This document shows positions 35,489-43,412 of a stretch of DNA of 64,000 nucleotides, piece after piece (within the stretch, counting starts at the first letter, position 1; every line of letters starts with the position of its first letter). The translations under genes and the position numbers were made by a program. The stretch is from QHWT01 sp963755695 (lineage in GTDB: Bacteria; Acidobacteriota; Vicinamibacteria; Vicinamibacterales; 2-12-FULL-66-21): contig CAVWLB010000001.1 of assembly GCA_963755695.1 (NCBI GenBank), forward strand, positions 868,001 through 932,000, in the 5' to 3' direction. The notes beneath the pieces were generated by a model. That model did no database searches and was not told the origin of the DNA. It saw only the letters and a list, made by a program, of their open reading frames with translations.

Positions 35489-35546
35489 GGCCTCGATCGG
35501 GTAAGATTCGCGCCGCTCTCGTCTAATGGCCCGAGGAGGCATCGAT

Positions 35547-36008
35547 ATGCGACGCGCAGCTGCGGTTTTTGTGCTTATTTGTTCAGTGGCGGCGCTCTCC
35601 GCTCAGTCCAAACCGCCTGCGGGCGGGAGCGCCAGCCATACCGCCGATGAAGCCGCCCTCCAGAAACTGAACGCTTCCCTGGTCGACTCGCTGTCTACCG
35701 GTAACTTCGTGAAGGCGGGGGCGCTCTGGGACACCGACGGCGTCTACTACACGCCGGATGGGGACAAGCTCGCCGGCCCGGCGCAGATCGGGGCCGCCCT
35801 CGGTGACGGGCTGCAGGGCGTGACCAAGATGTCGATTCTGAACACCAACGTCCATTGGGTCACCGACGACATTGCCGCCGTCCAGGGGTCGTGGCAGACC
35901 TCGTCCAGCGACGGGGATGGCAACAGCGGCCTGTTCATGGCGGTCGTGCGCCGGGTGGGATCTGACTGGAAGTTCGTGGAGGTGCGGCCCTGGGTCCCGG
36001 CCCAATAG
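35547..36008 (+). CDS. Secreted SnoaL/DUF4440-like protein
   Basis: The 153-residue product has a signal peptide (MRRAAAVFVLICSVAALSAQ) and an NTF2-like fold: ALQKLNASLVDSLSTGNFVKAGALW (helices 1-2, about 36-60), YYTPDGDKLAGPAQIGAAL and two strand pairs ending WKFVEVRPWVPAQ. Members of this fold are small ligand-binding proteins or ketosteroid-isomerase-like enzymes; none of the known catalytic residues can be assigned. GAGGAGG about 8 bases upstream supports the ATG at 35547. A second SnoaL-like gene lies at 61346. Confidence 0.8.
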   Translation: MRRAAAVFVLICSVAALSAQSKPPAGGSASHTADEAALQKLNASLVDSLSTGNFVKAGALWDTDGVYYTPDGDKLAGPAQIGAALGDGLQGVTKMSILNTNVHWVTDDIAAVQGSWQTSSSDGDGNSGLFMAVVRRVGSDWKFVEVRPWVPAQ

Positions 36009-36009
36009 G

Positions 36010-36127
36010 GAATTGGTGATTTGGTGATTGGTGATTTGGTGATTGGGGCGCGGGAGGCTAGAGCCGTCCCGAGCGCCAAAATCACCAATCACCAAATCAC
36101 CGGATCACCAAATCACCAAATCGCCAA
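36010..36127. repeat. Heptamer/octamer array forming a long inverted repeat, GGTGATT type
   Basis: The left arm (36014-36047) repeats TTGGTGAT with units alternating 7 and 8 bp. The right arm (about 36078-36127) is its reverse complement (ATCACCAA units). The arms can pair over about 24 bp, with a loop that includes GGCGCGGGAGGC. It lies between the SnoaL-like gene and ku and could terminate transcription or slow 3'-end decay. Part of the word recurs at 12631-12645. Confidence 0.65.
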
Positions 36128-36201
36128 ATGGCGAGTGTCAGGCTGCGCAGTTTTGCGCACGCCGTGTGGCGCGTCTCGATTCGACCGATAATGGGTGAGT
36201 T

Positions 36202-37074
36202 ATGGCTGCACGTCCGACTTGGAAGGGCTTCCTCAAGATAAGTCTCGTGAACATCCCGGTCAGGGTGTTTCCCGCGACGGACTCCGCCGCCACCATCAGC
36301 TTCAATCAGCTCCATGGCGAGTGCCAGACGCGCATTCAGCAGAAGCGATGGTGCCCGAAGTGCGAGCGCGAGGTGCCGCTGTCGGAAGTCGTGAAAGGCT
36401 ACGAGTTCGAGAAAGGGCGTTACGTGGTCATGGACGAGGAGGATCTGGCCAAGGTCCGTCCCGAGTCCACGAGGGTGATCGATCTCGTGCAGTTCACCGA
36501 GGTGGAGGCAATCGATCCGATCTACGTGGAGCGACCGTACTATCTTGCGCCTGACGGGCAGATGGCGCTCGAGGCGTTCGCCGTCATTCGCGAGGGGATG
36601 AGAGGGAAGGCCGGCATTGGCAAGCTGGCTCTCTACGGGCGCGAGTACCTCGTCGCCGTCCAGCCGCGCGAGAAGGGCCTCGTGATGTACACCATGCGGC
36701 GCTCCAACGAAGTGCGCAGCATGGAAGGCATCGAGGAACTCGAGAACGTGCCCGAGAAGCTGAAGCCCGACGAAATCAAGATGGCGAAGCAGGTGATCGG
36801 GAATTTCGAGGGACATCTCGATCTGACCGAATATCGCGACGCCTATCAGGACGAACTGCAGCGCATTATCGACGCGAAGATTGCCGGCCAGGAAGTGGTT
36901 GCGACCGAGGAGCAGGCGCCGCCGAAAGTGGTGAATCTGATGGACGCGCTCCGCCAGAGCCTCGATCGCGTCAGCACGACGAAGAAGAAGACCGTGAAGG
37001 TGGCCGACATAGAAAAGCCGGCCAAAGTGGCCAAGGCCTCGCCCGTGAAGGAGAAGAAACGCGCGCGGGGGTGA
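36202..37074 (+). CDS. ku: Ku protein (bacterial NHEJ)
   Basis: The 290-residue protein starts MAARPTWKGFLKISLVNIPVRVFPAT, the invariant start of bacterial Ku, and shows WCPKCEREVPLSEVVKGYEFEKGRYV (an unusual CxxC pair), IDLVQFTEVEAIDPIYVERPYYLAP, and LDLTEYRDAYQDELQRIIDAKI. A Lys-rich C-terminus follows (about 255-290; TTKKKTVKV, KEKKRARG). Ku homodimers thread onto DNA ends and recruit LigD through the minimal C-terminal region. The ligD gene is 8 kb upstream, separated by the BlaI operon and TonB receptor genes. Confidence 0.96.
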   Translation: MAARPTWKGFLKISLVNIPVRVFPATDSAATISFNQLHGECQTRIQQKRWCPKCEREVPLSEVVKGYEFEKGRYVVMDEEDLAKVRPESTRVIDLVQFTEVEAIDPIYVERPYYLAPDGQMALEAFAVIREGMRGKAGIGKLALYGREYLVAVQPREKGLVMYTMRRSNEVRSMEGIEELENVPEKLKPDEIKMAKQVIGNFEGHLDLTEYRDAYQDELQRIIDAKIAGQEVVATEEQAPPKVVNLMDALRQSLDRVSTTKKKTVKVADIEKPAKVAKASPVKEKKRARG

Positions 37075-37078
37075 GAAT

Positions 37079-37120
37079 GGCTTATGGCTCAGGGCTCGTG
37101 GCTGGAGGCGGCTCGTGGCC
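37079..37120. repeat. Heptamer-periodic segment, GGCTnnn type
   Basis: Just after the ku stop, GGCTTAT, GGCTCAG, GGCTCGT, GGCTGGA and GGCTCGT follow one another with mostly 7-bp spacing. No matching right arm is found before tRNA-His. Confidence 0.55.
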
Positions 37121-37216
37121 CGCCGGAGGTCTCACCAAAAACGCTTCACGTGCTGTTCGGTGATGCGACACACAAAGTCCCGGCCCAACCTGAACCGTAA
37201 TCACTGTTTGGGGATT

Positions 37217-37292
37217 GGGGTGGATGACGGGACTCGAACCCGCAGCGTCCGGAGCCACAGTCCGGTGCTCTACCTTTGAGCTACACCCACCA
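37217..37292 (-). tRNA. tRNA-His(GTG)
   Basis: The 76-nt gene includes the extra G at position -1 (37292), opposite C73, and an encoded CCA. The acceptor GTGGGTG pairs with CATCCAC, the anticodon stem-loop is CCGGA-CTGTGGC-TCCGG with anticodon GTG, and the T arm is GCGGG-TTCGAGT-CCCGT. It is unrelated to the neighbouring genes and lies between ku and the stressosome locus. Confidence 0.97.
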
Positions 37293-37432
37293 TTTCGCGG
37301 CAGCTAGAACCTTACAAGTCTAGCAGAGTTCTCTTCGTGCCCGCCGGGCCAGTCTTCCGATTGTTCATCGGGCAGAGAAAGGCCCCGCGCTGCCCGCAGA
37401 CGCTTATCGGTGCTCCCTTAGGGCTGTCCGGG

Positions 37433-38434
37433 TTAGGGATTCTCGCGATCGGTAGTGCGGCGCCGTTCGCTCGATTCGCGAACAACGGTCTCGCTGTTGG
37501 GGATTTCGGTCAGTTCCCCGTGAACGACCCGGACGGCGGCTGAATGAACGTGCGGAGACTGCTGGCTCTTTGCGTCGTACATCAACTTGTCGGCGCGCTG
37601 AATAAGCTCAGCGGCCAGCTTTCTGGCGACACCCCGCCGCTCGGCGACGGGACCGAGCCGCAGGCACACGATTCCGACATCCACCCCCACGGGCCGCGAT
37701 TTGAGCCGGTGGTCGTCCCGCGCCCAGTCGTGGGCTGCCACCGATCGCTTGAAACGATTCCCGATCTCCCGGGCGGCGCCGCATCCGGGCAGATCTGGAA
37801 TCAGAAACGCAAATTCGTCGCCGCCAAAACGCGCGTGCAGGTCGCGCGCTTCATTGCCCCGGTCCATGGCGAGAAAGTCCTCCGACCGGATCTGATCGGC
37901 GAGAATCCGCGCCACGCTTTCAATGATCCGATCGCCCAGCGCGTGACCGAGCGTGTCGTTGTACCACTTGAAACTGGTGATGTCGACGACGCCGACGCCG
38001 CACCAGCGGACCCGCTGCTCGACGGCCAGGTAAGATTCCACGCGCTCCATGAACCAGTCGAAATTCAGGAGCTTGGTCTTGGGATCGCGGTGAGATTTCT
38101 CGGTCAGTTCGGCGACGATGTCCTCGAAATAGCGCGCGATGTTGCTGACGGTCAGGTCCTTCTCGGTGAGCTGGCGCTGAAGCCGGTCCATCTTGCTCGC
38201 GAAGCCCTCCGAGAGCGCCCGAATCGCCTCGTGCTTCGATTCTTCGACGAGCTGTCGCTGAAGTCCGACCACCTGGTCGATGACTTGGAGGAGCCGGGCC
38301 TCACGGTCGGGGGGGAGTCTCAGGTTCTCCTGAATCCAGTCCCGGAGCTCTGCCGTACTGCGGGGCCCCTCGTCGAGGTTGCCGAGCTCGGAACCGTTCG
38401 GGTCAAACCGGGCGATGGCCATGGGTGCGCCCAT
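37433..38434 (-). CDS. Diguanylate cyclase (GGDEF) at the end of the stressosome locus
   Basis: The protein of about 333 residues has an N-terminal helical region predicted to coil (about 40-110; RLLQVIDQVVGLQRQLVEESKHEAIRAL) and a GGDEF domain from about 115. RFGGDEFAFLIPDLPG is the intact active site, and DPKTKLLNFDWFMERV begins the domain. The RxxD inhibitory site is not obvious. It makes c-di-GMP. It is the last gene of the minus-strand set and follows the RsbX-type phosphatase by about 100 bp, so it is a likely output of the stressosome. The start is uncertain between 38482, 38434 and 38422. Confidence 0.88.
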   Translation of the reverse strand: MGAPMAIARFDPNGSELGNLDEGPRSTAELRDWIQENLRLPPDREARLLQVIDQVVGLQRQLVEESKHEAIRALSEGFASKMDRLQRQLTEKDLTVSNIARYFEDIVAELTEKSHRDPKTKLLNFDWFMERVESYLAVEQRVRWCGVGVVDITSFKWYNDTLGHALGDRIIESVARILADQIRSEDFLAMDRGNEARDLHARFGGDEFAFLIPDLPGCGAAREIGNRFKRSVAAHDWARDDHRLKSRPVGVDVGIVCLRLGPVAERRGVARKLAAELIQRADKLMYDAKSQQSPHVHSAAVRVVHGELTEIPNSETVVRESSERRRTTDRENP

Positions 38435-38531
38435 CGTAATCAAGCTGCGTGCCGGACCAGGGTGCCAATCACGGCTTGTCAATAGCGGCCGGGCAGAGGA
38501 CGCTGCCGCCCTGCGGCAGCCCCCGTCAACG

Positions 38532-39555
38532 TTACACCTCAGGTCGATCCTTCACCACCACAATCGTCACATCGTCGCGCCGCCGGCTGAAATCACGGTA
38601 GATGACTCCGGCAATGAGGCTTGGATGACGCGCCTGCAACCCCGGGTATGCGCCAAGGTCCCACTGTGTGCCGAGGCCGTCCGAGTGCATCAGGAGGATC
38701 GACTGCGGTGGAAAGGGATAGTGAAACTCCTGGATCCGGGAGGCCGTGTGTCCGGCGGTTCCATTCTGCGACACCATACTATGCCGCCGGCGACCCGGCC
38801 CGAGAATCACCCCGGCAATGTTGCCGAGGCCACAGTATCGCGCAACCCCCCGTTCGAGATCGACAACGGCGACCGCGACCGCGGCACCGCGTGTCGGCCG
38901 CAAGGCCGCATGCAGGGCGGTGACGATGGCGCCGGGATCGTCTTCGTGGATACCAGCGAACGTGGAGACGGCCTGTCGGGCGGCCTCGTGCGCGAAAAGT
39001 CCGTGGCCGAGGCCATCTGCGATGATCACTGCCAGACGTCGCTCGCGGAAGCGTACGGTCCACTCATCGCCGCACACCTGCTCGCCGGTCGCATTCACTT
39101 GCACGGCCCCGACCTCCAGACGCGGCGTGCGCACCAGCGGTGCTCGCGCCTCGCGCCCCACGCGCGCGAGAATTGCCGTTCCGGATGGGTCCGTGTAGAT
39201 CTGCAGGAAATCCGATTGCCGTTGGATCGCTCCGAGTCCGTGCCCCAACGTGCGCGGATGTCGAATAGCCGTCGCGGGCCGACAGCGCGACATCGGGGAT
39301 GCCCGGTCCGCGATCGAGCGCGAGCACCTCGAGCCCCGCACCCTCCGCAGCATTCTCGTCCAGCACGCGCAGCAGCAGCTCGCCGTGCTTTGCATGCTTG
39401 ACGAGGTTCGTCCCCAGCTCGGTGACCACCAGCGCCAGCTGACCGGCGCGGACTTCGCTGAATCCGATCGATTCGGCGGCGCGCATCGCTGCGCGCCGGA
39501 CCGCGGCAACTTGCGAGGAATCTTGGACCGGAAAGCCTGCGCCGGCCGCGCTCAT
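38532..39555 (-). CDS. RsbT-like ATPase fused to RsbX-like PP2C phosphatase (one apparent frameshift)
   Basis: The N-terminal 100 residues are an anti-sigma/RsbT-type ATPase: FSEVRAGQLALVVTELGTNLVKHA (N box) and LALDRGPGIPDV. Near 39267 the frame breaks; one extra base in ATCCGCGCACG separates DGYSTS from GTLGHGLGAI. The C-terminal part is a SpoIIE/RsbX-type phosphatase with VIIADGLGHGLFAHEAARQAV, YCGLGNIAGVIL and LLMHSDGLG. RsbX resets the stressosome by dephosphorylating RsbR and RsbS. The ATG at 39555 overlaps the stop of rsbT (ATGA). If the insertion is real, the two domains are made as separate polypeptides. Confidence 0.85.
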
Positions 39556-39956
39556 CGCCACCGCGTGATGGTTACGCGCGTACCCTCGCCGGGGCACGAT
39601 TCGATATGGAACTCGTTGGATAGTCGCCGCGCACCGCTCAACCCGAGCCCCAGGCCACCCGCGGTACTGAAGCCGTCGCGCAGCGCTTCCTCGATGTTGG
39701 CGATCCCGGGACCGTGGTCTTCGAAGGTCAGGCGCAACCCTCGTCGCAATCCGTCGCCGATCCCCTCGATCAGGACGATTCCACCGCCGCCGTACTGGAG
39801 CGTATTTCTGGCGAGCTCGCTCGCCGCGGTCACCAGCTTGGTTTGGTCGACGAGGTTGAACCCGAGTTCGACCGAGCGGTGCCGGACGGCCTGGCGCACC
39901 GCAACCACATCTTCCGGCGCGTGGATGCCGCGCGTCTCGCTAAGCAGTACCGCCAT
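39552..39956 (-). CDS. rsbT: RsbT-type serine kinase/anti-sigma ATPase
   Basis: The 134-residue protein has VRQAVRHRSVELGFNLVDQTKLVTAASELARNTLQYGGGG (helices with the N box Asn, about 22-61), LTFEDHGPGIANIEEAL (G1 box) and GLGLGLSGARRL (G2 box). It matches RsbT, the switch kinase that phosphorylates RsbS and RsbR in the stressosome and, once released, activates a downstream phosphatase or, in other lineages, diguanylate cyclases. The start at 39956 (ATG) overlaps the 3' end of rsbS. It ends four bases into the RsbX-type gene. Confidence 0.9.
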   Translation of the reverse strand: MAVLLSETRGIHAPEDVVAVRQAVRHRSVELGFNLVDQTKLVTAASELARNTLQYGGGGIVLIEGIGDGLRRGLRLTFEDHGPGIANIEEALRDGFSTAGGLGLGLSGARRLSNEFHIESCPGEGTRVTITRWR

Positions 39957-40329
39957 CAACCAGTCCCTGGTGTTCGGCGATACGCCGGCGCAGCAGCTCC
40001 ATGCCGCGCTCGACATTCAACGCAGTGCGTACGCCGGCCAAGGACAGGCCGAGCTCGACGAGGGTAATCGCGACCGCAGGACGCATGCCGACAACAACCG
40101 TCTCGGCATCGAGCACGCGCGACATCGCCGCAATGTCGCCGAGCATGCGGCCGATGAACGAGTCGACGATCTCGAGCGCCGAGATGTCGATCAGCACGCC
40201 CTTGGCGTGGGCCGACACGATCCGGCTGGTGAGGTCGTCCTGCAGCGTCATCGCCAGGCGATCGTGCATGTCAACCTGAATGGTCACGAGCAGGTAATCG
40301 CCCATTTTCAGAATCGGAATGCGTTCCAC
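39940..40329 (-). CDS. rsbS: RsbS, stressosome STAS protein
   Basis: The product of about 129 residues from the GTG at 40329 reads VERIPILKMGDYLLVTIQVDMHD, a single STAS domain. The phosphorylatable Ser is in EIVDSFIGRML, equivalent to Ser59 of Bacillus RsbS. RsbS is a structural scaffold with RsbR and holds RsbT until phosphorylated. The start is one base past the stop of rsbR, and an upstream GGAGCGAGGG can serve as the ribosome site. Gene order R-S-T is conserved with other stressosomes. Confidence 0.9.
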   Translation of the reverse strand: MERIPILKMGDYLLVTIQVDMHDRLAMTLQDDLTSRIVSAHAKGVLIDISALEIVDSFIGRMLGDIAAMSRVLDAETVVVGMRPAVAITLVELGLSLAGVRTALNVERGMELLRRRIAEHQGLVDGGTA

Positions 40330-40330
40330 G

Positions 40331-41221
40331 TCAGCCCTCGCTCCGGTCCGCGCGCTCCGCGTCGGCTGCTCGTTGCCGCTGCGGGGTCTGCTGCTTCTGC
40401 ACGGCCAGGCCGGTGCGCTGCAGGGCAATCTTGAAGGCGTCGGCTAGCGTGGCCTTGGTCACCACCGTGCCGAGCTCGACCCCCAGATGAACGATCGTTT
40501 GGGCAATCTGCGGCCGGATCCCGCTGATGATGCAGTCGGCTCCCATCAACCTCGCGGCAGCGACGGTTTTCAGCAGGTGCTGTGCGGTGAGCGTATCGAC
40601 GGTTGGCACGCCGGTGATGTCGATGATCGCGATTGCCGCGCCGCTGTCGACGATGCGCTGCAGCAGGGTCTCCATGACCACCTGGGTGCGCGCGCTGTCG
40701 AGCGTGCCGATGAGCGGCACCGCCAGGATCCCGTCCCAGAGCGTGACCACTGGCGTCGACAGTTCCAGAACTTCCTGTTGCTGCCGGGCGATGATGGCGT
40801 CGCGTCCGCGCTGAAAGACCTCCGCGGTGTAGAGCCCGAGTCGGTCGAGAAGTGCGCTGAGCTCCCACGTGCTCTCCGCAAGCTTGGTTGAATCATTCCC
40901 GTACTGCTGGCGAACACGGTCGAATAACGGTTCCTTGAGCGAGAAGACGAACGTCGCGGTCTCGGACGGGGAGAACCCCCGTTCGGCGCGCGAGGCCGAC
41001 AGCGTGTCGAGCACGTGGCGCACCGCGGCCCAATCGCCGGAGTGGATGTCCGGGTTGCCCGAGGACAGCGCACGCCTGAAGGCGGACAGAAACTGCGTCG
41101 AGTTCTCATGCAGTTCGGCCCGACTCAATCGATCCGGCCGGAAAGTGGTCGCGGCAAGCTGGTTGTCCAGCCATCGTTGGAGAATCGCAGCTTCGTCCTG
41201 TCCAAAGAGTTCGGTCAGCAT
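40331..41221 (-). CDS. rsbR: RsbR-type stressosome sensor
   Basis: The 296-residue protein has an N-terminal helical RsbRD/globin-like-region sensor domain (about residues 1-150; MLTELFGQDEAAILQRWLDN, ETATFVFSLKEPLFDRVRQQYG). A linker helix and a C-terminal STAS domain follow (about 160-275; VVTLWDGILAVPLIGTLDSA, DITGVPTVDTLTAQHLL). The Thr in VDT corresponds to the phosphosite Thr205 of Bacillus RsbR. The N-terminal domain has no haem-binding His that I can place, so the signal is unknown. It forms the core of the stressosome with RsbS. Confidence 0.9.
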   Translation of the reverse strand: MLTELFGQDEAAILQRWLDNQLAATTFRPDRLSRAELHENSTQFLSAFRRALSSGNPDIHSGDWAAVRHVLDTLSASRAERGFSPSETATFVFSLKEPLFDRVRQQYGNDSTKLAESTWELSALLDRLGLYTAEVFQRGRDAIIARQQQEVLELSTPVVTLWDGILAVPLIGTLDSARTQVVMETLLQRIVDSGAAIAIIDITGVPTVDTLTAQHLLKTVAAARLMGADCIISGIRPQIAQTIVHLGVELGTVVTKATLADAFKIALQRTGLAVQKQQTPQRQRAADAERADRSEG

Positions 41222-41230
41222 AAACGGAGA

Positions 41231-41593
41231 TTATCTCCCAACTGCGGCGGCGATCGCTCCGAGCAGGCGCTCGCGCGTGAGGTCCGCCTTCGAGATGACG
41301 TCGCGCGCGTGCCTCAGCAGGTGCGCGCGCCCGGCGTGGTCCAGCGCACTTCCGGTCACGATGATCACCGGCACATCCCGGGTGGTGGCGTCGTCGCGGA
41401 GCGCATCGAGCATCTCCCAGCCGGTAATGTCTGGCAGCATCAGGTCGAGCAGAATCACGTCCGCCGTTCGCGCGCGCGCCTCGCGCAGGCCTTCCTCCGC
41501 ATCGTTGCACGCGGTCACCTCGTAGGCCCCGTCAAGGGCCTGCGCGATGAGGTAGCGGGAGATCTCCTCGTCCTCGACCAGCAGCACGCGCAT
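41231..41593 (-). CDS. Single-domain response regulator
   Basis: The 120-residue receiver begins MRVLLVEDEEISRYLIAQAL (acidic pair), carries the phospho-Asp in DVILLDLMLPDITGWEML, PVIIVTGSA (Ser/Thr site) and the conserved Lys in DVISKADL. It has no output domain. The start at 41593 lies within the 3' end of the upstream hybrid kinase gene (overlap 62 bp), and the stop is 9 bp before rsbR. It is a likely phospho-relay target of the hybrid kinase, linking it to the stressosome. Confidence 0.93.
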   Translation of the reverse strand: MRVLLVEDEEISRYLIAQALDGAYEVTACNDAEEGLREARARTADVILLDLMLPDITGWEMLDALRDDATTRDVPVIIVTGSALDHAGRAHLLRHARDVISKADLTRERLLGAIAAAVGR

Positions 41594-43358
41594 TGGCCCA
41601 GTACCTCGATGTGGTGAGCGCGGCCATCGTATCGAGCAACGCCCGGCGCGGCACCGGCTTCGAGAAGCAGGCCTGGGCGCCAAGCGCAAGCGCCCGTTCG
41701 CGCTCGTCCAGCGCAGAGACGACGATCACGGGAATCTGGTCGGTTCCCGGATCCCGGCGCAGACGGAGAAGAAAGTCCCATGACTCGACTCCACGCAGCC
41801 GGATGTCGAGTATCACGAGCGCTGGATGAATGATGCCAAGGGCGTGTTCGGCGTGTTCCAGAGTGGTGGCCGGATAGATCTGAAAGGCCGTTCCCTTCAA
41901 GAGCTTTTCGTAGATCAGCTGCTCGTCGGCGGCGTCGTCCACCACGAGGACCGGACGCTTTCCCGGCTCCGGCAGCCACGTGAAGTCGGGGACCCGTGGT
42001 TCCTCGGGCACGGTGTAGCGCCTGGGTAATGTGACGCTGAAGGTGGAACCGACGCCGGGCTCGCTGACCAGGCTGAGCGTGCCGCCCAGCAGTTCCGCCA
42101 GCCGTTTCGAGAGCGGCAGTCCCAGGCCGGTACCGCGCACGCCACGCTGCAACCGATGCTCGATCTGCGTGAACTCTTCGAAGATGCGCTGCTGGTCCGC
42201 CGGGGCGATGCCGATGCCGGTGTCGCTGACCGTGAACGCGATATGCTGGTGGTCAGCCGCCAGTGAAGCGGCGACCCGGACTTCGCCGCGCTCGGTGAAT
42301 TTCAGCGCGTTTGAAATCAGGTTGCGGAGGATCTGCGACACCTTGGCTTCGTCGGTGGTCAGGGTTGGCAGGTCGTCTGCAGCATCGAAGACGAGCGCGA
42401 CCGCCTGGTTCAAGAGCAGCGGCCGCAGCATGCCGCGCAGCGCGCCGAACAACTTGCTGATGTCGACCGGGGCAGGGCGGACGGAAGTCTTGCCCGCCTC
42501 CACTTTCGCAAGGTCGAGCAGATCGTTGACCAGTTCACCGAGCTGCTCTGCCGCCTTGCGAATGTAGACGACTTCTTGCTCGACTTCCCGCCCTTCACGC
42601 TGGCGATCCTCGGCGAGCAGATTGCACAGGCCGATGATCGAGTTGACGGGCGTGCGGAACTCGTGGGTCATATTGGAGAGAAACCGGGACTTGAGCTCGT
42701 CGGCGCGGCGCAGGTGATCCGCCTTCTCATCGAGTTCGGCATACAGCGCCACGACGCCGCGATTGGTATCTTCGAGCTCGCGGTTGAGGCGCACCAGCTC
42801 CTCTTGCCGCGACTGCAAATCGTCGAGCGCGCGAAGGAGCTCCTGGTTCTGTCGCTGAAACTCCTCGGCGATTCCTGCCGGCTGCCGGGATCGAATCGCA
42901 TGGAGAATCTGGCCGAGCCGTTCTTCGGTCACCACCGACGCGCGGGGCGACAGCGTCTTGCGCATCACGATGGTGGTACCGCGCCCGGACGCCGTGTCGA
43001 TCTGGAAATCGTCCATCAGGCGCCGGGCGCCGGTCATGCCGAGGCCCATGCCCGTCGTCGACTTGTAGGTCCCGTTCAAGACGTGTTCGAGATGTGGAAT
43101 TCCCTGGCCGCGATCGATCACGGTGACGATCAGCCGTTGCGGATGCGCCTCGCGGTCGATGAGAAACTCGACCTGGCCCCAACCGGTGTAGCGAAAGGCA
43201 TTGCGCACAATCTCGGAGACCGCGGTGGCGATGCGGGTCTGTTCGCCGGAATCGAAACCAAGCAGGGCGGAAATGTCTCCGGCGCGCTGGCGCGCGGTCA
43301 CGACGTCCTGATCGTGCCGAATGAGGAGAGTGAGAAGGGAGGCGCAGCCGGTGGACAT
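41532..43358 (-). CDS. Hybrid kinase: anti-sigma ATPase + histidine kinase + receiver
   Basis: The 608-residue protein has four parts. The first is an RsbT-like ATPase (about residues 10-135; FDSGEQTRIATAVSEIVRNAFRY, DRGQGIPHLEHVL, GMGLGMTGARRL). The second is a coiled coil (about 165-215). The third is a HisKA with THEFRTPVNSIIGLCNLL (phospho-His near 232) and a second HATPase (NLISNALKF, DTGIGIA, GTGLGLPLS). The fourth is a C-terminal receiver with RPVLVVDDAADEQLIYEKL, LVILDIRLRGVESWD and CFSKPVPRRA. Two ATP-binding GHKL domains in one protein is an unusual architecture, combining switch kinase and two-component logic. It is the first gene of the minus-strand stressosome set. Confidence 0.9.
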   Translation of the reverse strand: MSTGCASLLTLLIRHDQDVVTARQRAGDISALLGFDSGEQTRIATAVSEIVRNAFRYTGWGQVEFLIDREAHPQRLIVTVIDRGQGIPHLEHVLNGTYKSTTGMGLGMTGARRLMDDFQIDTASGRGTTIVMRKTLSPRASVVTEERLGQILHAIRSRQPAGIAEEFQRQNQELLRALDDLQSRQEELVRLNRELEDTNRGVVALYAELDEKADHLRRADELKSRFLSNMTHEFRTPVNSIIGLCNLLAEDRQREGREVEQEVVYIRKAAEQLGELVNDLLDLAKVEAGKTSVRPAPVDISKLFGALRGMLRPLLLNQAVALVFDAADDLPTLTTDEAKVSQILRNLISNALKFTERGEVRVAASLAADHQHIAFTVSDTGIGIAPADQQRIFEEFTQIEHRLQRGVRGTGLGLPLSKRLAELLGGTLSLVSEPGVGSTFSVTLPRRYTVPEEPRVPDFTWLPEPGKRPVLVVDDAADEQLIYEKLLKGTAFQIYPATTLEHAEHALGIIHPALVILDIRLRGVESWDFLLRLRRDPGTDQIPVIVVSALDERERALALGAQACFSKPVPRRALLDTMAALTTSRYWANARAAGRGRGDLPLPHRAGP

Positions 43359-43412
43359 GGTTCAGCTTATCCAGCGTAGTGCATTGCTGCCAGCTTACAA
43401 GGGTCGTGCCTG

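Noticed and set aside
33602..35542. 646-codon minus-strand frame antisense to the TonB receptor
   Set aside because: This is a shadow frame created by codon bias of the receptor gene; no domain or start signal.
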